Below, one piece after another: positions 44,360 to 55,103 of a DNA stretch of 64,000 nt. Numbering within the stretch: the stretch's first letter is position 1; each line of letters starts with the position of its first letter. The notes beneath the pieces were generated by a model. The model searched no databases and was not told the origin of the DNA. It saw only the letters and a program-made list of their open reading frames with translations. The position numbers and the translations under genes are program-made. Source of the DNA: Marisa cornuarietis (lineage: Eukaryota > Mollusca > Gastropoda > Architaenioglossa > Ampullariidae); contig SMMW01000584.1 of the NCBI GenBank assembly GCA_004794655.1, positions 5,278,001 through 5,342,000 on the forward strand. The letters are read 5' to 3'.

Positions 44360-46735
44360 CATGTTGATGTTTGTGGCGCGAGAGAGAAAGACTAGAGTCT
44401 ACCTTAACTGTCTTTTTATGTTCCGCATGAGGCGAGAAGAAGACTTTGAAGCTGAAGCTTAGACTGACTTTTGAATCGGCACAAGCAAAGTCGCACAGCG
44501 TAGATAAGGATCACTAAGAACACCTGCAGAAAGGCACCATGAGCTCATTAAAATACTTTATGAATAAACCGTTTATTTTTTTTTTAACATGTTATTATGT
44601 TGCCGTGAAGTTTCAAAAGTTCTCAGAATGCATTACTGCATAAACAGAAAACTGTTGAAGAAAGCTGATGAAAGTGTGACTACAATATGGAGAAAAAAAG
44701 ATCTGCTTCTTTAAAATGTTAAGTGTAAATAGTCCCAAAGTTGCCCCATCAGGATATCGAAATTTCTGTGCGAGGATGCGTTTATGTGTATGCGTGTTTC
44801 TGTGTGTATTTGTCACGAGTTTTCCATCCTTCAACAAGCACGTTTATTTGGTACCGCCAGGCTAAACAACTCCTAAAATTTTCTGCTGTTTTCAAATCGA
44901 CCGATTTATTCCCCAAGAAAAAGACTCAACGTTTACAGCTGCTCTCTGGAAAAGTTCAGCCGCGAAGTTTAACTTCGATTTTCTGTAAGGAAGTGAAAAA
45001 AACCCACTAACAATCCCAGTTGCGAAACACTCACCACGCATGCGCCATTTGAAGCGCACTTGGTATTGGCTTGTGTTGCTGCCAACAATGTCCTGCCAGC
45101 AGCCGACAAAAACCCAAATGTTCCTAAACTAACGACGCCCAAAAGACTTGCTAGGGACCACGCCCTAACACCACCTTCCTGCTGGCGTTGAAAACATGGA
45201 TTTCTTTGTTTGAAAACCCGTCAATTGTCTCTTGATAGGCACCAGCTTTTTCGCGGAACTAGAAAGACAAGTTCTTGATCGGTTCGTTCTAGAGGATGGT
45301 TTCTGTCGATCAGCACAGAGACGAAGTGCCTCTTTCATTTGCCAAGGACTTTATGAAGATTGCAAGCCTGTTGTTCAATACTCTCTTTCACCTTTCAATT
45401 TTCGGAGAAACTTTTTTAAAAAAAATTTCCTGCAGTCTAGTAACAATTGTACAACACCTCGCCTCTTTCCTTTTTTGTCTCACACAGCTTCCATCGCCAG
45501 TACCAGCCCCCTTCCACCTCCACGTCAATGGCATGCAGACGAGTCGGCGTTCCAGATGTTCCTGACAATGCCCGTACAAACTTTGCGGTGTCTGGATTCA
45601 AGATGGCTTGGACGAACGCTTCTTTGTAAAGATCCATGTAAAGCTGTCTTAACTCGGCGGCCTGAGTCCAAAATTCTTTAAATCAGTTTCTGCCTTTCTG
45701 TCTTCTTTGTGTGGAAATGCCTAAATGTTAAACTTTTGATTTCTCAACTGTCTTTATTCCTAACTCTCTTGCATTCTTTATCCATCTCTATTTCCTGTTT
45801 CTTTCTCTCTTCCTCATCCATCTTTTTACAGAGATTTTTTTTATTTTTTTTTGTTTCTGTCTTTTGTCATTTTCCCTTCTTTCTTCTTCTCTCATTCTTT
45901 CCCCTGTGTCCTCTCCTCGGTGTCAGACCCATCGATGTAGAAGAAAAAGCTATCTGATTTGCAACGTCCTGCGTCTCTAAAATAGTTATTGATTCATTTG
46001 CTCGTGTATTTCTGCTTTTATTAATAGATTTCATGCTTCAGGATTTGTAAGGTTTTTATTATTTTTTCATTTATTTTTATTATAAGCGTGTGTCATTATT
46101 AGTCATGACATTATATCAATCGATAAATAGTTCTCGGGAAATAGTGATTGAGGATTTTAGACATTAAATCCTATTATTTTCTACTCCTTTGATTCACTTT
46201 TTTTGGTCAATTTTTCCCTTTTGTTCTTCTGTTAATAGCTTTGTCTCGACTCTCCTAATTTCTGACTGATGCAGCTACCAAGATAAATAGGTCATCTATT
46301 TTTAGATATACCACGACCTCAACTGTTTTTACTAGAAACAATAGAGAAACTAATTTCGGACGCAAAAGGTTCAAGCAGCTACGGTGCTTGAATGATGTTG
46401 ATGACTTGTCAAACAGTTGCGAACAATTATGTATTACGAAATTTTTCTCATCTTGATAGAACGAGGTTGAACTGCGCTACCTATAAACATCTCTTCCAGA
46501 TAACCACCAACAATTTAGTACTCGAAGACCTCGGAGTTTGTGTGGTCCTCATATTTTCTAAACCTCTCTTCAGTTTTACCAAACATGAGGTTCAGTAGTC
46601 AGAAATTTTGATTTCCTAAGCAAACGGACGAAAATAAAATATTTCCTTTTGCAAGACAGGACCCCGAGTTCATTGAGAACAAAATGATTTGCTTTTTTGC
46701 CATTGTTTCCATAGCAGTTGAGTTGATTCGTCTAA
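44360..46735. other. non-coding interval, partly pyrimidine-rich
   Basis: 45740-45915 is strongly C/T-rich on the + strand. A 149-codon frame at 45232-45681 has no recognisable domain. No other feature seen. Confidence 0.4.
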
Positions 46736-46761
46736 ACGCGCCAATGGATACGCGCAGAGTT

Positions 46762-46798
46762 GATTGGTTGCCTCAGTCAGCATAAAAAAGCGCTCAAG
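46762..46798 (+). promoter_or_regulatory. possible CCAAT/TATA-type promoter
   Basis: An inverted CCAAT box (GATTGGTTGCC), a Maf/AP-1-like CCTCAGTCAGCA and a TATA-like CATAAAAAAG lie in order within about 40 bp. They precede the candidate exon at 46855, but that exon appears to start at an acceptor, so the two may be unrelated. Confidence 0.2.
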
Positions 46799-46854
46799 CA
46801 AAATTCTATTATACTGTAACAAAAGTTAAAGCAGCGAATTGTCGTTTCTTGTAG

Positions 46855-47013
46855 TTTTTGGCTGGAAGTAACAGTGTGGCTGCATCTCGTTTTAAGGCCG
46901 TTTCTACAAATGGTGTCCAACGTTTAACCAAGTTTGACAAAGCTGTGTGTAAAGGTCTAAGAAACCAGTGGTCTGGGGTGAAAACTTATTGGAACTTTGG
47001 TCAACATACTGAG
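46855..47013 (+). CDS. candidate internal exon (159 nt, phase 0-0)
   Basis: An acceptor CGTTTCTTGTAG ends at 46854 and a near-consensus donor GAG|GTAAGT begins at 47014. The interval is exactly 53 codons with no stop and no ATG in frame, beginning FLAGSNSVAASRFKAV and ending SGVKTYWNFGQHTE. The composition looks coding and both splice signals are strong. No family is recognised with confidence, and no partner exon was found in the window, so it may be a lone exon of a gene extending outside or a chance match. Confidence 0.3.
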
Positions 47014-47059
47014 GTAAGTCCAAATTCAATTGACAATATATTTGCCCATACAATGTGAT

Positions 47060-47857
47060 TTGGGAGAACTTTGGAGATGCGAAACTTCGGAATTTTGTCC
47101 CGTTAAGAACGGCCTTTTAGGTGTCTGAGTGTTAAAAAGCCGAGTTTGTAGTGACAACTAACGGGGGTTTAACAAAGAAATATTGGAGTCATGTTTTCCC
47201 CCTGCTAGCAGCTAGGGTGGGATCCTTTTTAAGTACAGTTTGCGAGTATAATTCAGGGTGCAAATGTTTCATCAAAGTCAATAAATGTTGAAACAAAGTG
47301 ATGAATATGCGAGAAAGCATTACTTTTTAAGACAACTTGATAAATTCCGTATTATACAGAAAAAGTATATGATGACGACAAGAAACCAATGCCTAACCTA
47401 GGGATTACTATGTCCACTCGAGGAATAATAACACGCATTATTAAAGAGCTACTGGTGGATGTTTTATAACCTAATCTCATGCAGTTATCATTCGCCGGAG
47501 CATGTACCAGTAGATTGACCGCGCTTGTGATAATCCTCTATCGGGTTCGCGAAAGTAAGACGTGATTACACGGGATTTTCCGAGATCACGCAAAAATCTG
47601 GTCTCTAAAGGAAAGGCAACCCGAAGTCTGATTAATTATTAGTTCCATCAATTATTAGAGACTGTGGGGAAGAATTTCCTGATTAGTTCTTGGCACCCAG
47701 CCCTCGGCTGGCTACCGCCGGTATAAAGCGGGATTTGCAGTCGGGAGCAGCTGCTGTTTGTCTGGTTCTTGAATATTCTTCTTTGTTATTCAGAATACTG
47801 TCTGAAAGGTCTGTAGATAAGATGTTTCTATTTATAAACACAGAGCACGTCTGTGTG

Positions 47858-47892
<35 letters not shown>

Positions 47893-50800
47893 AAGCTATT
47901 CACTGCACACGGTCAGACAAGGCTGTCAACTGTTGTGTTTAAGCGGACTTTGTCGATCAGTGTGTGGTGGACTTTCGGTTAGTGCAAGAAGGCGGGGCAT
48001 GTGTTTCAAGATTTTATGTTTCCGGAAAGATGAGCGGGGCAGTCTGAACGTCCAGTACAGGCGTAACAAGTACATCAAAACAATCACACACGACTTCAGT
48101 GTGGGTTTTTTGTGTAGTATTCTCAGTGCTTGTCACCTGCATGTATTTGCCTCTCTGTGCGCGCGCGTACCTGCGTGCGTGTGTGTAATCAGTTTCTGTA
48201 AGTAGCCGAAGTGACTGGGGAAATATGAGAAACATGTGTACTAAGAGAAACAGGCTTTTGATGGAAAATATTAACCATATCATTTCTTGTTTTGGTCTGG
48301 AACAATTATATTTCTCACACGCATACATAATGCGCTCTCAAACACGCAAGCACACAGAGAGAACAGTGAGACAGAACAGACACACACACACAAGGGGGAA
48401 GAGAGAGAGAGAGAGCGCAGCTAAACTCTTGTGCTCACTTACCTGACAAAGGTTCTGTTCAAAAATAAATCTGAATTGAAACAAAAAGATTATGTCATAA
48501 TTTATAATACTCAAACATCAGTGGCACTTAGTAAAAGTTTAAAGGTGGGCAAAAACACGATGAAACATGTCTGCTTAAAGGAAGTTGGTGAACTAAAGAA
48601 ATTTTCTTCGGTTGAATGCAAAGCATAAGACGGAGAAGATCACTATTCAGGGAATCAGAGGGCCTATAATAATCACTATGGAAAGAAATGTGGAGAGGCC
48701 CTGGTTACGCTAACGCTGTGAAGACTTCAGCCAATGGGACAGCGGGCGTGGATGTGTACCACGTGATTTCATGATTTTATTTACATTTTTCTGTGGATTA
48801 TTATGTTCAAAAGCGTTTATCACGAAAAAAGAGGTGTATTCACCAAGATTTTGGGCGATAGGAGTTTGACAGTCTCTAAAGTACTGCTTGAAACAGCGGA
48901 GACTTGTTTACTGTATTCACCAATAATTCCTTTTGTTATTACTTTTCCCCACCATCAGAGGTTTTACACTGGTCTGGATCCACGCATTGAACTCCTTTTA
49001 GAAACGCGAAAAGACTAAATCACTGAAGTATGCGAATTCACAGAAACTAAATAGTGTGGATCCTTAGCTTTAGAAAATCAAATTGGATTTTTTTAAATAG
49101 CTGATTATGGATGTCAGTCACAGGTCAAAGGTACTGTGAATCTATTTTTGTGGAACCTTGTGACCAGAGGGGACCCACAGGTTTTGGAGAGACTACTGAG
49201 CACACAGCTGCTTGCTCTGTGGACTTTGTTTTACATAAATAAGCTTTTAATTTGACAAAGAAATAATAATAAGAAGGTAAGAGTTTATTGTGGTGACTGG
49301 AGAGTTGAGGAAATGACATAAAACTGTTAACAAAATGACAACAATAATGATGATAATGATTGATAATAATGATAATGATGTCGGCGCCAGCTAGATGGCG
49401 CTTTCATAAAGAAAACAGTAGACTTCTAGCGAGTGCTCGACACAAGTAGACAAGTAAGACCATTGTACCGCCGGAGGACTTTCAGGAAGAGCAAAAACTC
49501 TAGTCACCGGAAATCAGTTGGGAACTGAGCTACAAAAGTGTCTCACTTTTTCGTAGTTTTTACCTTATCTCTCAAACGTCGCTTTTAGTAAAATTGCATA
49601 ACACAGTATCTTAGACTGACGGGAAGAACCACTTCAAAAGGCAAACCAAATTAGGTTTAAATGTGCAATTTACTGAGTGCAACACTACATGCCATTAGTT
49701 CTCGCAGTGCTGACCTTTTTTTTAAAGGGTCGACACACTTTTGACAATCATACATTTTTTCGGTTGGACATGTGCATATTTTATACAAGGAATTCAATGA
49801 AAAATGAATGTGGTTCATGATTTTTTTGTTGAATGATTTTTAGATTCATCACTACTACCATCGTCAAAGAAGTGATTGCCTAAGCATTGATATGTATTTG
49901 CTGTTAATCCCAAGGGAAAGTGGCTCTGAAGTAAAAGCATCGAAATGTTATGGCCTTCTGAAATAAGCTTTTGTTAAACGGAACTTGCTTACTGTTTGTT
50001 TAGACTAATATTCAAAAGGTCAAGGGTTCTGTGTTTGAAAAGAGCATTTATTTCGTAGACTTGACCGATGGATAGAATCGAGATCCTCTTAAAGAGCTCT
50101 GAAAGGTAACAAGGAAGTCGGGTAAGCAATAAATATTTTCCAAGTATTCGATTTCTGGCTTGAGAAATGAGCATCACAATACGCAAAGAAGACTACATGT
50201 TGGAGGTAATCTTAGAACATCTGTGATACTACTATGAGCGCCCACAAAGTCTTACCTTGCTATACATGATGTAACAGAAAGCCCGTTTTAAATATGTATG
50301 TTAGGTGTGCTTTAAAGAAAAACAGATCAGTTTACGACGTTAAAGAAAGCTATTAAAGATGAAAGCATTTTCCAAGCCAGCTTAAAGGTTGTTGAGACCA
50401 TGTCTTCAGCTAGACAATGACATTAGCCAGAACGTCTTTACGATCCTGTGATGGCAGTGGGGAGGAAATGAAAGGGAACTGCCTTTTGCATTCAAGGCAA
50501 GTCAAATGTACCCTGTCGCAAAGGAAACGCTAGTTCGTTGTTTGTCCGCAGATCGATCCTGGTGTTGTCTTTAAAGTCATCAACAGCATTAGCTAAATTT
50601 TGTTAGTAGAAAAAACATTGGTTCTTCTTAGTCATCCAGCATCTGTGTTTATTGCAATTGTTGCTGGTATTTGAACACCTTGAGAACTTCTCCTACGATT
50701 TCGAACACTTGTAGCAACTATAAACACACGATGTTGTTGACAGTACATTTTGTAGGTGAGCGAGTGAGAGAGAACTCTGTGCGAGTAATAAATATATGCT

Positions 50801-51080
50801 GCAGGCTTTCCAGCGACAAGTGGGAAAAGGGTATCTTTCCTTTGAGTGAAAAACATCTAACGACATTTTCCCCTTTGTACGTCACCAATTTACATGCAGA
50901 TATCCCACCATGCACCACACAACTCGCCTCTACACTCACGCGCGCACATGCAAACATTCCGAACTTCATTTCTTTGCGTTCCTGCAATCAAATGACACCG
51001 CCATCTACAGGCGGTCGGTAGGTATATTGCTGCCCCCACCACTACCATCCCACAAACACCACCTCCCCTCCTTGGGTCTC
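47060..51080. other. non-coding interval
   Basis: Contains GT repeats (47852-47892) and a CTCF-like GCTAGATGGCGCT at 49389-49401. A 71-codon ATG frame at 48803-49018 follows CCAAT and CACGTG motifs but has no family match. Otherwise unremarkable. Confidence 0.35.
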
Positions 51081-51084
51081 CTCT

Positions 51085-51290
51085 CAGCAGCTAATTAAAT
51101 CGGCGGCCTTTGTTGTGTAATTAAATTAAGGCGAGCGCACGGCCATTCGGCATATGTATAATGTATCGGGCGAGTAATGAAATTCGCCACTCCATAGTTC
51201 GCGGGCCCATCGCGTCACTCATGAATAATTAAACGCTCGGCCTTTCCGCTGCGTTGCAGTATTGCCAAGTTGTGCCGGCTTTGATGAAGA
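51085..51290. promoter_or_regulatory. enhancer-like block dense in homeodomain and SOX motifs
   Basis: Within 200 bp are CTAATTAAAT (51091-51100), a SOX-type CCTTTGT (51107-51113), TAATTAAATTAAGG (51118-51131), an E-box CATATG (51151-51156) and ATGAATAATTAAAC (51221-51234, POU/HOX-like), linked by CG-rich segments such as GGCGAGCGCACGG and TTCGCGGGCCCATCGCG. It has no open frame of note and no repeat structure. This mix of intact AT-rich homeodomain sites and many CpGs is typical of conserved developmental enhancers. Conservation itself cannot be seen here. Confidence 0.4.
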
Positions 51291-51449
51291 TGGGCAGATG
51301 GTGTCGACCGAAGAAGAAAGTCGTGGTTGTCGTTCATGTGGGACAGGGTCGGGTGAGTAGATGGTTTGTTGCTGATCAGTGATGTCAGACAAACAGAAGA
51401 AGGAAAGAAAAACAGAGCACTGAGCGGGGAGGCAGTGGGGAGGGAGGGG

Positions 51450-51485
51450 TGACCTAATTCGGAGGCTAATTCAATTACAAGCGTC
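51450..51485. promoter_or_regulatory. second homeodomain-motif cluster
   Basis: CCTAATTCGG, GCTAATTC and CAATTACAAGC lie within 30 bp, about 160 bp after the main block. It may be part of the same regulatory region. Confidence 0.25.
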
Positions 51486-51489
51486 TGTA

Positions 51490-52390
51490 CAGGGACTGCC
51501 GTTGCGGAACGGCTGGGGAGTGCTTGTAGAAGGGATCTCGAAGAAAGGTGTGTTAAAAGGATAAAGTACAGTTAGTATCTCAAAACCAGAAAAGAAACAA
51601 TCAGAGAAGCAGAAAACCATATTACAGGATGAGAACAAAAGTTCATATATACTAGGTCATTCTGTGAGGATTATCTTGTTAAAAATATGAATCAACATAT
51701 GGTAGGTAATTGTGTATTAATGTTCGTGTTAGATATGCTAAGTTTGTACTCAAAAAAGAAAGTAAAGAAGGCATTTTTACAGACGAGATGCTTGAGGAAA
51801 CATATGTTTATTAAAAAAAAAACTCAGGTGGAATGTTTGGTAGTACGATTTATTAATGGGTTCGGTAACAGGAAAAGGAAATCTCCGTTGGAAGTCAGGT
51901 ATCGACAAAGACAAAGAGACGTAAAACTATAGGGATTTATGTGAAGACTCGTACAAGCTCAACAGTAACATTACTAATGCCAAGCATCCAAAGAGTGAGG
52001 GAGTGAGTGAGGGAGGGAGTGAGTGTGAGGGAAGGAGGGAGTGTCCGTGTAAAGGAAAGATGGAGAGAATGGGAAAGTTTTCGGAAAGTCTTTTGAAGTC
52101 TTACACGTAGAAGTAATATTTCAGGAAACCAAACAGTTTCAAGAACCATATGACAACTTGACTCGTCCTTCAGCTACAGCGTTCAGAGATTATGCAAAGG
52201 GTGACAGATTCAGACCTCATTCACATCAAGCACTTTATCTGAAATAATCAAGGCCACCTTGAGACATATCAGTCTGCACAGCGTATTTCTTCTTTGACCA
52301 GAATTGTAAATTAGCAGATACCAGCCCTGCAACACGTTTCAGCAGGACTTTGTCCAAAATGCCTTTTAGCGCCTATACTCCATAGAAGGT
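51490..52390. other. non-coding interval
   Basis: Contains a GAGT/GAGG simple repeat (51993-52044). The 81-codon frame at 51687-51932 has no domain. Confidence 0.4.
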
Positions 52391-52398
52391 ATTCCCTG

Positions 52399-52399
<1 letters not shown>

Positions 52400-52477
<78 letters not shown>
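52400..52477 (+). repeat. (CTAT)n microsatellite
   Basis: About 19 perfect CTAT tetranucleotides. Confidence 0.97.
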
Positions 52478-52999
52478 GATTTCTTTTAATGACGCTGATG
52501 CAGTAACCAGTGAGTGGCTCTCATAGTTTCATTTTGAACCAGTTATACATTAAAGTCCCTAGAGTCATCAGATGGTTAATGAACTCCAGGCGAAAGACTT
52601 TACATGGCTCTAAGAGCACAAATGGCAGACACACAAAGCAGACTCCAGACCATTGTCTTCACGTCAGCGCAAGGAGTTTAACCCAAGGGAGGAAGCTCAG
52701 ACCGGAGGGAAAACGGGAAGATTGCACGTTAATCATTACCTTTCAGGCTGGACAATGTATAATTTACTTTGGACCACCACTGGAATAAACGTAATGCAAC
52801 TAAAAATAAAAATGAAAACCAAAGATAGTTGCAAAAAAAGACTTAAAAGGAAAGAGCAGAGTAAATTGTTTGGGCGAGACATGAGGTGCAGTGACCTCAC
52901 TCCGTCATCTCCAGCCATGTTGGGGTTCCAGCCCTTGTTCTCTTGCTCATCGATGTCACTTGGAGATATACAGCATAGTACACGTTATCAGTTTGTGAC

Positions 53000-53439
53000 T
53001 TAAGGTGAAAGTATACTCTAGAAAATGCTTTTCGTTTTAAAGATTTTAAATAAAATTTTGTGACAGAATAAGCAAATATAAAATAACTTTCTAATATGCT
53101 TTTATGGGGTTACAATGACAGTTTTGACTTTAATCAATGACTTTTTAACAAAAAGTGCTATTTTTTTACAATAACTTTCAGACAGTAGTAAAAAACATAG
53201 ATAAATGATTTTAGCGTCTTTGTAAAGTACACACTATTATTTAAATTTCCAAAAATGCTCAGTTTGGTAACTTTTAAAGTCTTTGAGATATTAGTGGTCA
53301 AATTGGGACCCCTATCCTTAAAATTGCGCCGAAAATGCATCTGAACCATATTATATGTCAAAGTATCAAAATCTGTTGTTATTTCAAACTCGTCCACGGC
53401 ATCCAAAACTTGCTTTCTGGATTATACATTCACCTTTAA
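53000..53439. mobile_element. 440 bp MITE-like element with about 30 bp terminal inverted repeats
   Basis: The left end TTAAGGTGAAAGTATACTCT, then AGAAAATGCTTTT, pairs with the reverse complement of the right end, TTAAAGGTGAATGTATAATC, then CAGAAAGCAAGTTTT, with roughly 80% identity. TTAA occurs at each outer edge, which could be a piggyBac-type TTAA target site, but the right side has an extra T. The interior is AT-rich with no transposase. A weak 82-codon frame on the - strand is not a gene. Confidence 0.6.
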
Positions 53440-53526
53440 TTCACAATAGTGACTCAGAAAGGCGTGACATGGATATTTAAGTAGAAGACCTCGGTTTCTT
53501 TGCTCACATCAAGCACAAAACAGTTT

Positions 53527-53779
53527 CATGATGGCTTCATTGGTCTGTGAGCTCTTAGAATTCTTACAATATGGAGAAGGAAGGGGGCAGAAGTAGAAGT
53601 AACATTGTCAACCGTTCGACAGAGCGACTCTTGCAATGCTTTGTATACCTGACTGACACCAACGTTCATCTCATACAGCAAATGGAAAGTGAGGGGTGGA
53701 AAGTTGGACTTGGGTATGTTCGCGAGATCTGGAGATCTGGCGGTCTCAAAGCAAGAAAGTACCACCATCATCACCACTA
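53527..53779 (+). pseudogene. exon-like unit, copy 1 (frame disrupted)
   Basis: Starts ATGGCTTCATTGGTC, encoding MASLVCELLEFLQYGE, then meets a stop (CAGAAGTAG at about 53584-53592). The homologous continuation, RSTERLLQCFVYLTDTNVHL, lies in another frame. Compared with copy 2, this indicates a frameshift around 53580. Protein family unknown. Confidence 0.4.
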
Positions 53780-53824
53780 ACACCCCAGTTCCTTTCCTTA
53801 CATCTAGCACAAAACAATTTCATA

Positions 53825-54076
53825 ATGGTTTCATTGGACTACGAGCCATTAGAATTCTTGCAATATGAAGAAAGGGGAGGGGTAGGGAGTAGTGGTAGTA
53901 GTAACATTGCCAACTGTCTGAAAGAGCGACTCCTGCAATGCTTTGTACAGCTGACTGACATTAGCATTCATGTCAGACAGGAAAAGGGAAGTAAGAAATG
54001 GGAAGCTGGGGATACATATATTCGCTACAATACCCCAGAGATAAGGCTGTCGCAGAGCAAGAATATTCTACCATAA
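53825..54076 (+). CDS. exon-like unit, copy 2 (83-codon open frame)
   Basis: From ATG 53825 it is open to TAA 54074-54076, beginning MVSLDYEPLEFLQYEE and including KERLLQCFVQLTDISIHV. The frame is also open back through the preceding AG (AQNNFIM). Conservation of the LEFLQY and ERLLQCFV-LTD motifs between copies in translation suggests the ancestor was coding. No family recognised; it may be one exon of a larger gene or a degenerate gene-family relic. Confidence 0.35.
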   Translation: MVSLDYEPLEFLQYEERGGVGSSGSSNIANCLKERLLQCFVQLTDISIHVRQEKGSKKWEAGDTYIRYNTPEIRLSQSKNILP

Positions 54077-54150
54077 CCACCGCTGGTTACCTCTCCTCCT
54101 TCTGAAGCAGCACAAAGAAAGAAAACTTAGAATGTCATTGAAGAAAAATC

Positions 54151-55072
54151 TCTATATATTATAATTATGAGTGTGTGTACGTGTGTGTGTGTGTGTGTGT
54201 TAAACTGATCACGTGTCATAGCGGTCATGAAGAGATGGGTCACTGGGGTCTTAATGAATAAAGGTTCTAATGGTTTGGTCAATTTATGCCTCGCAAGCAG
54301 GAAACAGGTACTTTGGGTCCTCTAGTTAACTGGGAGCAGGGTTTTCCGCTGACATCAAGTGCGAGCCACGCAAATAGGGTCCAATAGATGCTCGAGAGCC
54401 CGTCTTTACCTCTCTGTGTGTGGTTTTTTTTCTGCTTTGCATGATCCACAAACCTTTGCTAGTAATTAGTAAACCCTGTACTATAAGGTTTCATAAAACA
54501 ATGTCCAAGCCCAGCCTTACACTTCCTGACCTCCGCGCTGCAGCCCTTTCATCCGCTTATACAATGCACACATGCAAAGCAGGACGGGCCGAACATGCCG
54601 CGCATGACATCATCATAGTTAACGAGCACTTACCCCCTCCCCTCCTTTCTCCACTTCTACAGAGCTACGTGTTGAGCGCGTGCCAAGCATGTACACGTGC
54701 ATTGGTGGGAACCTGTCGCACCAACGGATATGTGTCCTTATTGTTTGTGATTATTTTTAGCACAACCACTCATATTCACATCTCCTGACCAGCTGCATCG
54801 GCAAAGACGTTTTCTGACACCCGACAACAGTCAGGGCCCTTTTCCCAGCGGTCATGTTTATACAGCAGCCTCAGTGCAGATCTTGCTAGGTGATGACCAT
54901 AGCTGCAGGCGGTGTTTATACTGCGCCTGATCAGGTCTAGGGTCTGGGGGGAAGGGGTGTCTGGGGAGTCTGGAGAGTCTGGGGTCTGAAGTATGTAGCT
55001 GGGCGCGATTGTTGAGTAGAGAGTAGTTGGCTCAGGTCTTGCATGCATGTGTGTAAGTGTATGCGTGCGTGC

Positions 55073-55103
<31 letters not shown>

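Larger units (their letters stand above)
53514..54150 (+). repeat. tandem array of exon-like units of about 295 bp (two full, one partial)
   Basis: Unit starts share GCACAAAACA and TTTCAT, at 53513 and 53807 (294 bp apart); a third start GCACAAAGAAAG at 54110 (303 bp further) decays soon after. Each start follows a pyrimidine-rich AG (CTCACATCAAG, CCTTACATCTAG), like a splice acceptor. Matching stretches include TTAGAATTCTTGCAATATG, AACATTG-CAAC and CTCCTGCAATGCTTTGTA. Similarity extends through units and spacers. Confidence 0.75.

Noticed and set aside
45232..45681. 149-codon open frame on the + strand
   Set aside because: No recognisable domain; contains poly-A/T and pyrimidine-rich stretches; no ATG or promoter context that decides a start.
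48803..49018. 71-codon ATG frame after CCAAT and CACGTG motifs
   Set aside because: No recognisable protein family, and the motifs are common by chance; kept only as a note in the interval entry.
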